Source of the DNA: Cladobotryum mycophilum | Taxonomy: Eukaryota > Ascomycota > Sordariomycetes > Hypocreales > Hypocreaceae | Length of the DNA: 64,000 nucleotides | Direction: 5' to 3' | Assembly (NCBI GenBank): GCA_036429605.1 | Contig: CM071589.1 | Coordinates: 6,634,001 to 6,698,000, forward strand | Shown: piece by piece, positions 11,174 to 21,952 of the stretch | How the letters are laid out: every line of letters starts with the position of its first letter | How positions within the stretch are numbered: position 1 is the first letter of the stretch | The notes under the pieces: model-generated | What the model was told of the DNA's origin: nothing | Database searches by the model: none | Seen by the model: the letters and a program-made list of their open reading frames with translations, nothing else | Program-made: the position numbers and the translations under genes

Positions 11174-12071
11174 GCTGGGCGGCGGATCGAAAGCCTTGTC
11201 TTCGTTTGTTTGCGGATGAAGGTGGAGGTTGGATGGTGGAAATCACGTTCAACACATGCGGGGGACAATATGATAGGAAATAGGTTAATACTAATGGGTC
11301 TGCAACGATGGCAAATAGACTGAGAAGAGATTGGGGGAGAAGAAGAGCGATAGATGAAGGTGAAAGAAAGATGCTTTCGATTGGCTGGTACATTGATGAT
11401 GTAGCCTGGAGGTGTTTGGTGGGGTAGAGAGCTCTAGGCATGGATGGGGTTCAAGCGGGGGAGCTTGCCCGACGTAGGCCCCTGCTCGAGCCCGCTAAGA
11501 GCCCTAGAGCCTTCCAGGTGCTAAGTGCTACAGCGTGTTAGGACCTATTGACCTCGCTGCCCCGCCATTATTGGGGCATGGACCATAACTGGAGCCTGCA
11601 CCTCTATTTTCTCCCCTTTGTCCCATCGTTAAGCACCAAGTCATCGGTAACTATTGAAATGACTGCACATTGTCTTTGTTCTTATCCTACGAACTGGAGG
11701 CGAAGCCATCCATGGACAACAGTTGAATATCATCTCAACCCTAGAACTCCTCCATGATGTTGTATTGCCTCAGCTTGTCCCACCATCATGGACAAAACAA
11801 GAAACAATCTACTGTACGCAATGGTTTGCAGAGAAGCGTTTAATAAGTCTCACAGAAAAGCAAGAGAAATCATCTTATTTCTAAGGGGATCGGTCTTATA
11901 TCATGATCATTATTGTATCGTCCGCCCTTGTAATGCCCAAGTTCTAATAAACTTTGGCATTGCTAGTTTCAAAGGTAAATATCTATCGCTTTCCCCTGGA
12001 ACTCAACCAAACCCAAGAGCCGATTGAAAGACATTAAATCATAAAATTGCACTGCCGATATGCAAATCATC
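11174..12071. other. intergenic region upstream of CAND1
   Basis: Contains the CAND1 promoter and leader (minus strand) and the downstream region of the F-box-like gene. Short open frames here lack family features. No repeats of note. Confidence 0.6.
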
Positions 12072-13346
12072 TCAGTGCGAAAGAATGTTTCGAGCTTCTA
12101 GCGTCTCCGTCTCAACCAAGGTGCAACCTTGTTCTGCTATACTTTGAAATCTGAAGTTGCTCCCGTTTACTTCTAGGTACTCAAGACCACAGCCGACGAT
12201 GGCCCCATCACGCAACCGGGATAATACCCCTTGTACCTCTTCAAGGTCAGGTCGTGTCGATATGCCCTGACAGTCCTCCAGAATGAGGTGCTTGAAACTC
12301 ACGAACCAGTCGCCCTCTATGACCGATAGAGGAAAGGAGCAATTCTTTAGCCTCAACATGTTGAGTCGCACATGCTCGCGAGACCAGACTGCCAGTTCAG
12401 TGTCGTCAAGCCGTGGCCCCTGAGGACCTTCAAACTCTACGTCTAGAACACGGAGTCGACTGAATGGCTTCAGAAATGATTTCAGTGAAGACCTCACTTG
12501 CACCTCCCCGCCCGAGAAATCTGGAGGGGCCGTACTCCAGGCTCTGATGTAGAGTTCCTCCAAGTTGTCGGCCTTGGCTGAGTCTGGATACTCATCAAAG
12601 GCGAACATGCCGTACACCCCATGGACGATTAGTTTACGAAGATTCTGAAGCTGCTCTGTGGCCATATTCGATACCCTGCACAGTGCTCTGACTTTGGGCT
12701 CGGTATCGCCCAAACGCAGCGTCTTAATGGCGGGAAGATAACTTGATCCGGAGTTTGACGTATGGTTGACCATCATTTCCATGGTATCAATGACGCTCTC
12801 TGCCAACACAGTTCCTCGCAGGGAAACAGTCTCAGTCTTGGGGAGAAGAGCTAGTGTCCAGGAAAAGATGTATGCCAAAGTAGCCACACCAGGCCAACCA
12901 GGGTACATGCCTTTCAATTTGTTTGTAGGGAAAGCGGCCGCCTCTGCAGAGACGTCAACAAACTGCGAGGTAGATTGCAGCGTCTGCTCCCAACGACGCT
13001 CCCAAGATTCCTCTGCGATCTGGGGCGCATTTTCAACAACGGCTCGAAGAAAGATGTGCCGAACTTGGCTGCGGGCTCGAGGATGTTTGGCAAAGAAGAG
13101 GGATGCCTTGTAAATGTCCTGACGTTCCCGTATGACGAGGAATCGATTGAGTACTGGCTCAAATACGCTGTAGAAATCACGACAGGCATAAGCAAAGTTG
13201 TGAAGGGCTTCTATTGTCGCAAGACTGTCCTCGTCGATGGTGTACTCAAGAGAAGAGTCGTAGGGGTCTGGCAACACGAAGCAGTTGCCAATCATGATGA
13301 AGATTTCTAGGGGAAAGGTTCGACAGGTCGAATTGATGGTAGCCAT
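12072..13346 (-). CDS. F-box/LRR-like protein
   Basis: A single-exon gene of 424 residues, with ATG at 13346 and TGA at 12072. The N-terminus (TFPLEIFIMIGNCF, residues 10-23) matches the start of an F-box helix, followed by HNFAYACRDFYSVFEPVL at about 49-66, the usual continuation in fungal F-box proteins. Residues about 190-400 contain repeated Leu-x-x-Leu patterns (IKTLRLGD, LRKLIVHG, LEELYIRA, LRVLDVEF, LNMLRLKNC, LEYLEVNG) typical of degenerate leucine-rich repeats. Such proteins are usually SCF substrate receptors, which CAND1 (next gene, same strand) helps exchange. The adjacency is probably coincidental. Substrate unknown. The F-box is weak, so a plain LRR protein is possible. Confidence 0.8.
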   Translation of the reverse strand: MATINSTCRTFPLEIFIMIGNCFVLPDPYDSSLEYTIDEDSLATIEALHNFAYACRDFYSVFEPVLNRFLVIRERQDIYKASLFFAKHPRARSQVRHIFLRAVVENAPQIAEESWERRWEQTLQSTSQFVDVSAEAAAFPTNKLKGMYPGWPGVATLAYIFSWTLALLPKTETVSLRGTVLAESVIDTMEMMVNHTSNSGSSYLPAIKTLRLGDTEPKVRALCRVSNMATEQLQNLRKLIVHGVYGMFAFDEYPDSAKADNLEELYIRAWSTAPPDFSGGEVQVRSSLKSFLKPFSRLRVLDVEFEGPQGPRLDDTELAVWSREHVRLNMLRLKNCSFPLSVIEGDWFVSFKHLILEDCQGISTRPDLEEVQGVLSRLRDGAIVGCGLEYLEVNGSNFRFQSIAEQGCTLVETETLEARNILSH

Positions 13347-13883
13347 GGTGAATATGGTTAAGCAATGTATGAATAGATGTTTATTTAATTATTCAGAGAA
13401 AAAGAAAAGAAAAAATTGAGAGGGTGTTGGTGGGCTTTTGTACGGGCCAACATCTACGAACCATCCGGGTGCTTTGTCTTACACGAGATCAAAAGCCACA
13501 CGGTAGGACGACCAATTGTATTACTGATCTCAAGACAAGATAACGAAGATCTTGGGATTCTCACATAATATAGAAGGAATAGGGGGCTTTTTTACTTTTT
13601 TCCTTTTCTACTTGAGACGGTGAGGACGAGAGCGATAATGCGGTCAAGTACTAGGTATTATTCCAAGTTTGTGTCATGTCAGGCGGCGCCAGTCTTGTCA
13701 CCAAAAAAACAACACCAAAAACGGCATCCAATGCACGCTTTGACACTATCTATCCATCATATCGGATCACAGTCCGGCTCAAAAACACTTCTTACGCCAC
13801 TTTCTCTCTCTAGCAAGGACGCTGTTTCAGATACAAGAGTCAGGCATCTCAAGCCTCATAAATCATCAATCAATCAATCAGCC
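13347..13883. other. divergent promoter region
   Basis: Shared upstream region between the minus-strand F-box-like gene and the plus-strand 104-residue gene. AT-rich near 13370-13420, with the CT-rich leader of the downstream gene near 13800-13816. Nothing else recognised. Confidence 0.6.
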
Positions 13884-14253
13884 ATGGTATGTTTTCCTAC
13901 TCATCTCCCACGCTCATCCAGTCTTACTAACCTCGTCTCAGAACAAGGACTCTTCATTCACCTACGTGCACATGCACCGTCCTGGTGATGCCGACCTCTT
14001 TGAGGACTTTTGCAAGGACAAGCTGCCTGAAGATGAAATCTACGTCCCGCAGCAGCACCAGCCCATCAACCCGGAGGACGAAGATGATGTGGTGCCCGAT
14101 CAGCATGCCGCGTTTGGCATCCAGCGCGCCACCCAGCATGTGAAGGAGCCCGCCTGGAAGGACCTGGGCCTGTCGGATTTGATGAAAAAGGGTCCAGGAG
14201 TCGATAGCAAGGCTGCAGGGTCGAGCAAGGCCTCCAAGGGGCTGCCAAGGTGA
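13884..14253 (+). CDS. hypothetical acidic protein with ATG-only first exon (104 residues)
   Basis: The first exon is only the start codon (13884-13886, context GCCATGG). A 55-base intron follows (GTATGT to CAG, with CTAAC at about 13927), and the second exon is 13942-14253. The product begins MNKDSSFTYVHMHRPG, continues with an acidic part (FEDFCKDKLPEDEIYVP and NPEDEDDVVPDQ), and ends in a Gly/Ser/Lys-rich tail after KDLGLSDLMKKGPG. There is no membrane segment. I do not recognise a domain. The clean splice signals, single long second exon and non-repetitive composition support a real gene. It is probably cytosolic or nuclear; role unknown. Confidence 0.7.
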
Positions 14254-14555
14254 ATGACAGCTCCTTAGGTGAACAGCATGTGCTTTCTTGGCGGGCTTGC
14301 GCCATTAGCACGATAGGGGGGACGTTCATGGATAGGAGTGACTACAGGCGTTACGGAGCAAAGCAAGGCTATTATGAAATTCATATCTGCATTCATTTCC
14401 TTCTTTATCACTTTCAAATTCGATCCTGTTTATTGACCTGTGATTGCAACCTCTGTGCCAACCGAACAAAGATAACCGCCATATGTAAACTCCTAAACTC
14501 CATCCAATGCCGCCATCTTTTCACATGATATACCCATGACCCTTGTAGGCTACAA
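14254..14555. other. convergent intergenic region
   Basis: About 300 bases between the 104-residue gene and the 3' end of TRS31 on the other strand. No gene, repeat or RNA recognised. Confidence 0.6.
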
Positions 14556-15263
14556 TCAACTCTTGCCCAAGAAAGCTTCACGCTCTACCACCTCGCTCCT
14601 GAACTTGACCAGAAACACCGTCTTTCCAGGCCACATCTCCCCCTCCCCGACCGTATGCGCCGTCACCCTTGCCGGGAAATCTGCGCCGTCACACACCCCT
14701 TCCACTACTCCTGCCACAAACGCAGCGCAATTAAGTTGGCTCATCTCGCGAGGCACGCTGATGTACTGGTTCACTAGCGGCTCGTTGTCGATGATCATGT
14801 ACTCGTCGGGTTTTTCCACGTCGGTCGATTTTTCTAGTCGGTCAGCCTGTCGACCGAAGAGATGCTGCCAGACATTCTGTTTGATAAAGTGTAAGAGCGC
14901 AATGATGTTCTGCGGGCGGAGCTGTGTGCGTGCGGGTTCTCGATAGAGGAGGAGGTCGAGGAGCTTAACGCCTATGGGGTGGCCTTGAAGATTGAGTCTT
15001 TGCGTCGTGTCAGTCCCGGCGACGAGTTCGGGGTGTCAGAGACAAAAAGAAAAAAGCGCATACCTTTGCTCCAGCTCCTGAATCCCTTTCACGCGCCGTT
15101 GCGCATACGTCACCATCTCAGCGAAGAGATAGGCAAAGCTCGCCTGACTGAGCTCGGCTGTCTTGGTGCGGTTGAGTGGGCGATGGTAGATGGTCTTGCC
15201 ATTGCTGGGGACCCGTAGGCCGGACTCCTTGCCGGCGGCGGCATTTGATTGTAAGCTCGACAT
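14556..15263 (-). CDS. TRS31: TRAPP complex subunit Trs31 (TRAPPC5)
   Basis: A Bet3-family subunit of the TRAPP complexes, which activate Rab GTPases (Ypt1) in ER-Golgi transport. Two exons, 15064-15263 and 14556-14997, join in phase to 213 residues. The intron has GTATGC donor and CAAAG acceptor. Diagnostic segments are GKTIYHRPLNRTKTAELS near residue 22, FAYLFAEMVTYAQ, GIQELEQR at the junction, then GVKLLDLLLYRE, DEYMIIDNEPLVNQYISVP and LNCAAFVAGVVEGVCDGADF, all typical of TRAPPC5 in this order. I chose the start at 15263 (MSSLQSNAA). An in-frame ATG at 15389 would add 42 residues without family resemblance. The C-terminus (KFRSEVVEREAFLGKS) is complete. Confidence 0.93.
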
Positions 15264-15734
15264 TATGCTATTGTTTGACAGCGGCGCATTTCTGCCCTGC
15301 TTGTAGGGATTGAACAAGAGGTTAACTGTCCAAAAGGCTGGCCGTTGGTGCTGTAAATCGCAGGTTGGAGGTTCAGAGCCGAGACCCACCGCTGATTAGG
15401 GACGTGGGCTGGTGGGGTGCTCCTGCTGATGACAACCCGGTAATAATTCCGCCAGAGGACGTATGTACCTTCCCCCAAAATTCAGGCTACAGCCTCATCT
15501 CATCTTCATCACGATCCAATTACGTGGAATCTGCAAGAAACATCGTGGATATTATGATCGTTATTAAACAAAGGTTAGAGAAAGAAAAAACGCAATTATC
15601 CGATGCGGTTCTCAAATAGGCCTCTACCACCAAGTCCATAATCGTCTACAAATATCTTCCCATGTAACGCCAAACCACCATCACCACCAATGGCCCTCTC
15701 ATCTTCTCAGCCGCCATAAACCCGCAACATCCCT
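15264..15734. other. intergenic region between TRS31 and the BCS1-like gene
   Basis: Promoter of TRS31 (minus strand) plus the region downstream of the BCS1-like gene. An 84-codon plus-strand frame at 15365-15619 has no splice or family support and is left uncalled. Confidence 0.55.
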
Positions 15735-17773
15735 TCACTGAGCTGTCAAAACCTTGGAATTGGCTTCCTTCTGCTTCAGAGAGGCCTCTATCCAACCTGC
15801 TACATCCTCCAGTGCCTTGCGTGGACACTTCTTCCGCTTGAGCAGGAAACCCTGGATCTCTGCAGGAGAGAATGTATCCTCTGGAATCCTTCGTCCAAAC
15901 TCCTCGGCAATCTCCTTCATCTCCTCTTTAGTGATGCTGTCCAACTCATCTGCATGCTTGCCACACAAATCTCCATTCATGGACGTCTTTGGTCGCGATG
16001 CTTCATACATGCGGAAAAACAGCTCGGTTGCCTGGGTACTGGTTGCGTTGGTAAAGCAGACTTGAACATCGACTCGTCCAGGGCGGATAAGCGCCTCGTC
16101 AAGTGACTCTGGTTTGTTCGTTGTCATGATTAGAATGCGGCCTTCGTGAGAGGCAACTCCATCAATGGCATTGAGAAGACCCGATAGGGAGATGCTTTCT
16201 GGTGAGGCGGACATCTTCCTGTTTCTGTCTTTTCCCTTTCTTCTGTTACGTCTTCTTCTCCTGGCATTCCTATCTTCTTCGCTATCGGAGCTGTTATCAC
16301 TGTCAACGTCCGAGTCTTCTTGTTTCTTCTTTTTCTTCTTCTTCTTCTTCTCGTCCTCGTCTACCTTTTTGCCGTCTTTATCCTCACCCGTTGACTTGTT
16401 GTCTGGATCCGACGTGGAGTCTCGTCGCAAGCCCGCAGTATCGATGTCCTCGAGAAGAACAATGCATCGTCGAGGTAGCTTGGTAAACAAGGTAGCCAGA
16501 TCTTCTTCCGTTACGTTAGCATCCTGCAGGCTGATGACATAAATGTCAATGCCAAAGACACCAGCCAGAGCAAACGAAAAGCTCGTCTTTCCGGTGCCAG
16601 GTGGCCCGTAGAACAAATAACCCCTTCTCAAAGGAATACCTCTTGATGCGTACCACCGCGGCGTCGAGGGATGCAAATACTCATTAACATCCTCCATCAC
16701 GCTTTGTTTCTGATTGGCGTCGAGAACAACGGTTAACATGGGCCTGACGGGGCGGCGTGCAACTTGCTGCCACATGTGGTACTCTCTCCGCTGATCCTTT
16801 ACTCTAGGGCGATAGATGGTGGTCTTCTGATCATCATCGAGATAGTAGAAGACTTTTACGTCGGCGAGTAGCTGCTTGATAGGTTCTATGCGCCAAAGAT
16901 TAGAAACAGTCGAGCAGAAAAGTACAGTTTCATTCTACTCACCGATGGAACGGCCGAAGCACGATATTCTAATTTCCTCAACGTCTTTTATAGCGCCTCC
17001 CCAAGAACGAGTGTTTACGAGGGACTCCTTTTTCGATTCAATCGAAAATAGGTTCCCTTGTGCCAGAAGGACGTTAAGCCCATGGCAGGCACAAACCTAG
17101 GGTTCTACAGACGATTGTGATCCATTAGCAGCGAATTCAAGCAATCGAGTAAAGAAAGAAGTGGGGTAGCACAGTTACTCACCGATCTAGCTTCCTGGTT
17201 CGAAAAGTTGAGATATTTGTTGTCGCCACTTTCTCCTTCTCCACCGTCGGTCCAAAGAACGCCATCAAGTTCGTCCTCCTCTTCCCAGGCACTCTTCCAA
17301 ATGGTTTGAGCCATAAGATACTGGTTGTTCCGAATACCCGGCTGGTGCGATAACCACTTCATCAAGTGCAAATAAATTTGGTCTTCCTCGGACACGTACA
17401 TGGCACACCTGAAGTATGTGTCGATGAAGCCCTCAACATAGTCATAAACTTGCGAGCCTATCTTGGAGAAAGCCCAAAGAAAGCCCAAGGTGGTCAGCAC
17501 AACTGAAGGGTCGAGTCCGAACTGCGCGCCAAGAAGCTTATATATGAAGAGCACGATCTGCATAAGAGGCGAGGCATGGCCCGCCGTGACAAGGAAACTG
17601 TCCATAATGCCAGCAGAAAAAGGATTGCTGCTGCTGCCGATACTCCCGCCCCCCGCTCCAGGAAGAGACGAGTTGAAGGATGAAGCATTAGAGGTCGGAG
17701 GGTGAAGTATGGGTGGCAAGCCCAACTTTGTAAACGAGTCTATCATTGACCCCAGTGGAATAGAGGGCTTCAT
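15735..17773 (-). CDS. BCS1-type AAA ATPase (mitochondrial chaperone family)
   Basis: A member of the BCS1 family of inner-membrane AAA proteins. Authentic Bcs1 inserts the Rieske protein into complex III. Three exons: 17183-17773, 16943-17096 and 15735-16885 (631 residues). The N-terminus is Ser/Gly-rich; a hydrophobic segment lies at about 91-105, and the BCS1-specific region includes ISCFGRSIEPIKQLL across the second junction. Walker A is GPPGTGKTS (342-350) and Walker B is CIVLLEDID (389-397). Sensor region MTTNKPESLDEALIRPGRVD follows. Between Walker B and the sensor lies an unusual insert of about 65 residues (roughly 405-470) with nine consecutive Lys, an acidic Ser/Asp stretch and an Arg-rich stretch. 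Fungi carry several such paralogues, so this need not be the Rieske chaperone. The second exon's 5' boundary is less certain. Confidence 0.85.
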
Positions 17774-20739
17774 GGATTGATAATGTTGTGTCAGAGCCTG
17801 GAATGTTTCTGAACGACTACCAATCCGAGAAGAGAGAAGAGATACTTGTGCCAGTTGCAGGATTTGACTGGCATAAGAGGTGATATAAGTTGTTTACTAA
17901 TAGTCATGGAAGCTTATGGACCTGGCTACTTAAAGTAGGTCAAGTGCTGCATCCATCCCCATATCTATGCTACTCAACAGGCAGCGCAACCTTGCCAATT
18001 ACGCAAATCAAACCCTGAAGCCCAAGAGAAAATTGGTGAGCCCTACAAGATGCTTGCATAGTGATTTTTACGACGCCCCCCCTCTAAAGATGAGACCTAA
18101 CAACCCAAGTTCGCAAAGTATTGTAAGCAAGCAACTGCGCGAGTCAATTGGTGTACCATAGACAGTTTGTGATTGGATGGTGGTTGCAATATGCTCGCTT
18201 CGCCACCTGGGTGCACTCTCCCTCGCCCCTCCACACACCATGACCACAAGATGGCTGTTAGCGCGGGCATACATACGCAAAGGTTGCATCTGCCTGGGCT
18301 GACTGCCACGGGCACCGGAGACCCGATCCTAGTCTGCACTTAACAGACGATCGGAAGACCGACGACGACCGACTTTCAGGCCTTTTGATGCGGTGTGTCC
18401 GTAAGACGTTGATGAACGCCTCCTCGGCCGAGCCTAGCCATATAGCCGCGGGGCCAAAGTTACGTAGGCGCATTCATGGGCCTCGCCTCTGGGTTCCTTG
18501 TGGGTTAGACAATGAGTCTTGATGAAGGAAGAAAGAGAAGCGAGTGGGATATTCAATCGTGAGGGGGATGGATGGTCACGGCCACGGCCATGGTCGATTG
18601 GGTATACGCCGACCAACACAATATACATTTGTGTTGGTTGGGAGTGTTTCGCCTGCGCGACTAGGCTCTGGTTGCTTCTTGTATCTTGAACGGATATGGA
18701 GAAAGGCCGGATAGTTGCGTCCGCAGTCCAACGCTGCTGTGCAACCTCAGTTGGGGACTGGGCTGGGTCTTGTTGGCCCGATATATGTGGCTTCCGATTT
18801 GGAAGTTTGAATCCTATATTGACCATCCTTTGGGGGTTACAGCAATAGATCTCGAGCATCACGAGGGGGCGCAGCAAAGCAATTCTCTCAGATTAACGAG
18901 GTCGTTATGCAGCCTTGTCAGACCTTTTTTCATCCAGCCATCATTCTTATTGAAGCGCTTACTGGGATACCAGGAAACAGTTGCAAGTGTTGGCCCGGAT
19001 ATACAACCTGTTATTTGCACCCATATCGCCGACCATTTGATCCATCAAGAGGTCAAAAGAAGAGTAGTAAAAAAAGGATCCTTTCAGACAGTTCCTCTGT
19101 ATGTCTCTAGTCGGGCGTGTCGCTTCCAGCTTTAGCTTGGGTTTTTGAGGCTCAACTTGCCTGTTAGAGCCAACAAGCATTTTAACAAGAACCCACAAAG
19201 CGGCAGATGAAACGCAAGCGAGAGAGGCTTTTTGCGACCAACAACCACCCCATTTTCTCACTGGTTTCCTTTTTCTTTTTTCTCCCACTCTTTCTGGCGG
19301 TTGGGAGATACGCACCGACTTGCCTCTTGGAGACACATCTCCATCTCAGACAGACCACCACGCTTTCCCCCCTCTCTCTCAACGAGCATTGAGGAGTGAG
19401 ATGGAAAATGCTAAGGCAAGGTAAGCAAAAACAACACGGCTTGATATTCAGCCAGAGGCCACCACGTCAGAAAAAAAGATAGGGAAGATGCAAAGTCAGC
19501 TCACGACACGACACTTATTTAATAATGGCCGTTTGGGCCGCTGGGCGGTCGCATATATTGTCTCAGCTTATTCTACATAGATACCCAAGCGCTGTAGGCG
19601 CGCGCGCGCACACACGCACTCTGTCTCTGTCTCTCACGTTCTCTCATTTGTCTCTTCGCCCATCGGAGACATTTTGGGTTTGGGATGAGAATGCATAGCC
19701 AGCTCATTGCCATGTTTATGCATGCTTTGATGCCTTTTGAGGTATAATGATGTATGTGTGTATGTGTGTTCGACCAACATACATAAACTCATGCATATGC
19801 GGCGGCCTGTGATTTGAAGAGAGCGTGAGAACAAATATTGCAGGATTTTTTTCTTTTTCTTCTTGCCCACTCTGCAGTTGGAGTAGTATGAGTGTAAGAT
19901 TGCAAGTAGTATTACTGCTCTCCCCCTCTCTCCATACATTCATAGGTTCTTTCTTTTTCTCTCTACTGCTGCATGTGAGAAACAACCAAATGATGCACTG
20001 CAACTATGCTATGTGATGTGAGATGATTTACACCCACCGCCGGAAAAAGTCCCACCAGGACAACTTTGTTGGGCGTAACTTTCGGGACACACTACACTAC
20101 ACTGCACACACTACGTAGTAACGCAGAGAGTAAGTAAGAAAACAAGAACATGGCATTGTCCCACTCGTCCACTTTGTTCCCGACTGCTCGGGTACGCTAA
20201 AGCTGCAAGTTTGAGTGTGACGACTGAGTAACGATTACACAAGTTTGTTTGTTTGTAGTGGTGGTACTGGTGTCCCCCCCTTTTGTTGGTTCTGGAACTG
20301 CAGACCCCCCTCCTCCTCTCTCCTCTCTTTCTCTCCTCCGCTTTGGAGACTACTTCCAAAGAGAGTCCATCCTTGCAACTTGGTGTTTAGTCTTACTATT
20401 TGACTCCTCACCCCCTCCCCCTCCTCCTCCTCCTCTTCTTCTTCCCGTGGGCTTCCATACCGGTGTGTAATAACACGGGGGTAAAATGTGGTGGTGTATG
20501 GAAATTCCTTTGTATACACCCACTCTCCCACTCACCCACTCTCTCACTCTCTCACTCTCTCACTCTCTCTCTCTCTATCTCTATATCCATGTCTAGTTCA
20601 AGTTCGTGCCAACAACAACGGCAAAAACCCATTAAAGTGAGAAACAAAAAACAAAAAAACCTTGCGGCCAACAACATGAAGAAATCTCCCCTCCCCCCTC
20701 CAGCCAATCCCCCTACCCATTCCTCACCGGAAGTTGATT
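17774..20739. other. 3-kb intergenic region
   Basis: No gene supported. The left part is upstream of the BCS1-like gene. Frames at 18434-19336 on both strands have no family features. It includes a GC/CA alternating tract at about 19599-19616, TATGTG repeats near 19750, C-rich runs at 20273-20280, and a long CT repeat at about 20539-20573. The right part lies downstream of the Sec14-like gene. Confidence 0.55.
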
Positions 20740-21952
20740 TCACACAGCATGGGCCTCGGCCGCTGCCGTCGCCGCCGCCGGTACGACCGTTGTACTCTGC
20801 TCTTCCTCCAACTTGGCCGCGGCCAGCTTCTCCTCCAACACGCCCACCACATCATCCCCCTTCTCCCCCTCCTTTTCTCTGGCTATACCCTTCTCGCCCT
20901 CGCCCTCGGCACCAAACGTAAAGCCCCCAACGCTCACGTCCACCCCGCCAGCGAGGTAATCCTCTGACTCGCCGACGAGCCTGCCCGCGGCCTCCCAGCG
21001 CGCCAGCCTGGCCCCGCGCCTCTGCCCGCACAGGTCGTTGAGGGCGGGCCAGTACGTCTCGTGGTCGTACTCAAAGTCCAGGTCGCCGCCCCAGTCGGAG
21101 CTCCACAGCTGCTCGGCGGGGACGTACTGCTTCATGTCCTCGTTGAACTTGAGCTTCTCCCGCGTGACGGGGTCGATGAAGGGGGTGATGATTTTGAAGA
21201 AGCCCTGGACCAACCATGGGACTGCGTTGCTTGTGTTAGCTTTATGACTTTTTTTCTTTTTCTTTTTCAATTTCTTTTTTCATCGCTGTGAAAAACTACA
21301 CAATTCTACTTACCATTGATGATGAGCGCCTTGCCCAGCCTCTCCGGGTAATGATTCTGCAAAATGTGCAACACCTCCCTCGCCGTCGACACGGGCACGC
21401 TCGTGTTCTGCCTCTGCTTGCTGGGCTTAAAGTTAATCATCAGGCTCAGCGTCTCGACCCCGGGGGCATGACCTCCACCACCCTCTCCACCATGTAGAAC
21501 AGGTGGTGAATCTGCCTGGGGCTCGCGTCCGTGTTCTGCCGCCCCGGGTTGAGGTACTGGCACGGCCTCCCCTGCTTGTCGAAGCCCACGACGATCTGCT
21601 TGCCCGTCTCCTGCTCCGGGGAGATGTACTCGGGCGTGAAGCCGTCGAGCCCGTACTCGCGGCGCCAGGCCAGCGTGGAGAGCAGCCGCTTGGCCGACTC
21701 GTCGACGTTCCATTTGGTGGCCCGCAGGTACCGCAGCAGGCACTCGCGCGTGAGCCATGCCCTCTCGCGGTCCACCAGGGGGCCCGACTTTTCGTCGTGC
21801 AGCTTCTTGTCGCATATGACCTCGTCAAAGGCCTTGGCCTTGTCTAGGAGGGCGCTGTACTTGGCCTGCTGGTCCTCTGTGAGTTCTGGCCGGGGGGCAG
21901 GTTTGCTGTCTGCCGTGGGGGCCAAAAGAGGTGTCTTTCTAGCCTCTGCCAT
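20740..21952 (-). CDS. Sec14/CRAL-TRIO phosphatidylinositol-transfer-like protein, frame interrupted
   Basis: A lipid-transfer protein of the Sec14 superfamily, closest in pattern to yeast Pdr16/Pdr17-type proteins. Exons 21314-21952 and 20740-21221, with a 92-base intron (GTAAGT, GCTAAC branch, CAG). The N-terminal helical part has RECLLRYLRATKWNVDESAKRLLSTL cut here as RYLRATKWNV and RLLSTLAWRRE. The lipid-binding part has GFDKQGRPCQYLNPGRQNT, MVERVVEVMPPG, then LMINF, LQNHYPERLGKALIIN, and after the intron VPWLVQGFFKIITPFIDP. The tail is Glu/Ala-rich. The frame breaks inside CCCCCGGGG (21458-21466): after VMPPG the family match continues as VETLSL one frame over, so one base appears missing. 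With that base the length would be 373 residues. Start chosen at MAEARK; upstream codons look like leader. Confidence 0.85.

Noticed and set aside
11173..12072. CAND1 and F-box-like gene as a functional SCF cluster
   Set aside because: Fungal genomes hold dozens of F-box genes; neighbourhood by chance is likely and no shared regulatory element is seen.
15365..15619. 84-codon plus-strand ORF between TRS31 and the BCS1-like gene
   Set aside because: No splice signals, no family resemblance, and it overlaps the TRS31 leader on the other strand.
20400..20921. 173-codon plus-strand ORF
   Set aside because: Antisense to the Sec14-like C-terminus and mostly Pro/Ser from CT-rich repeats.
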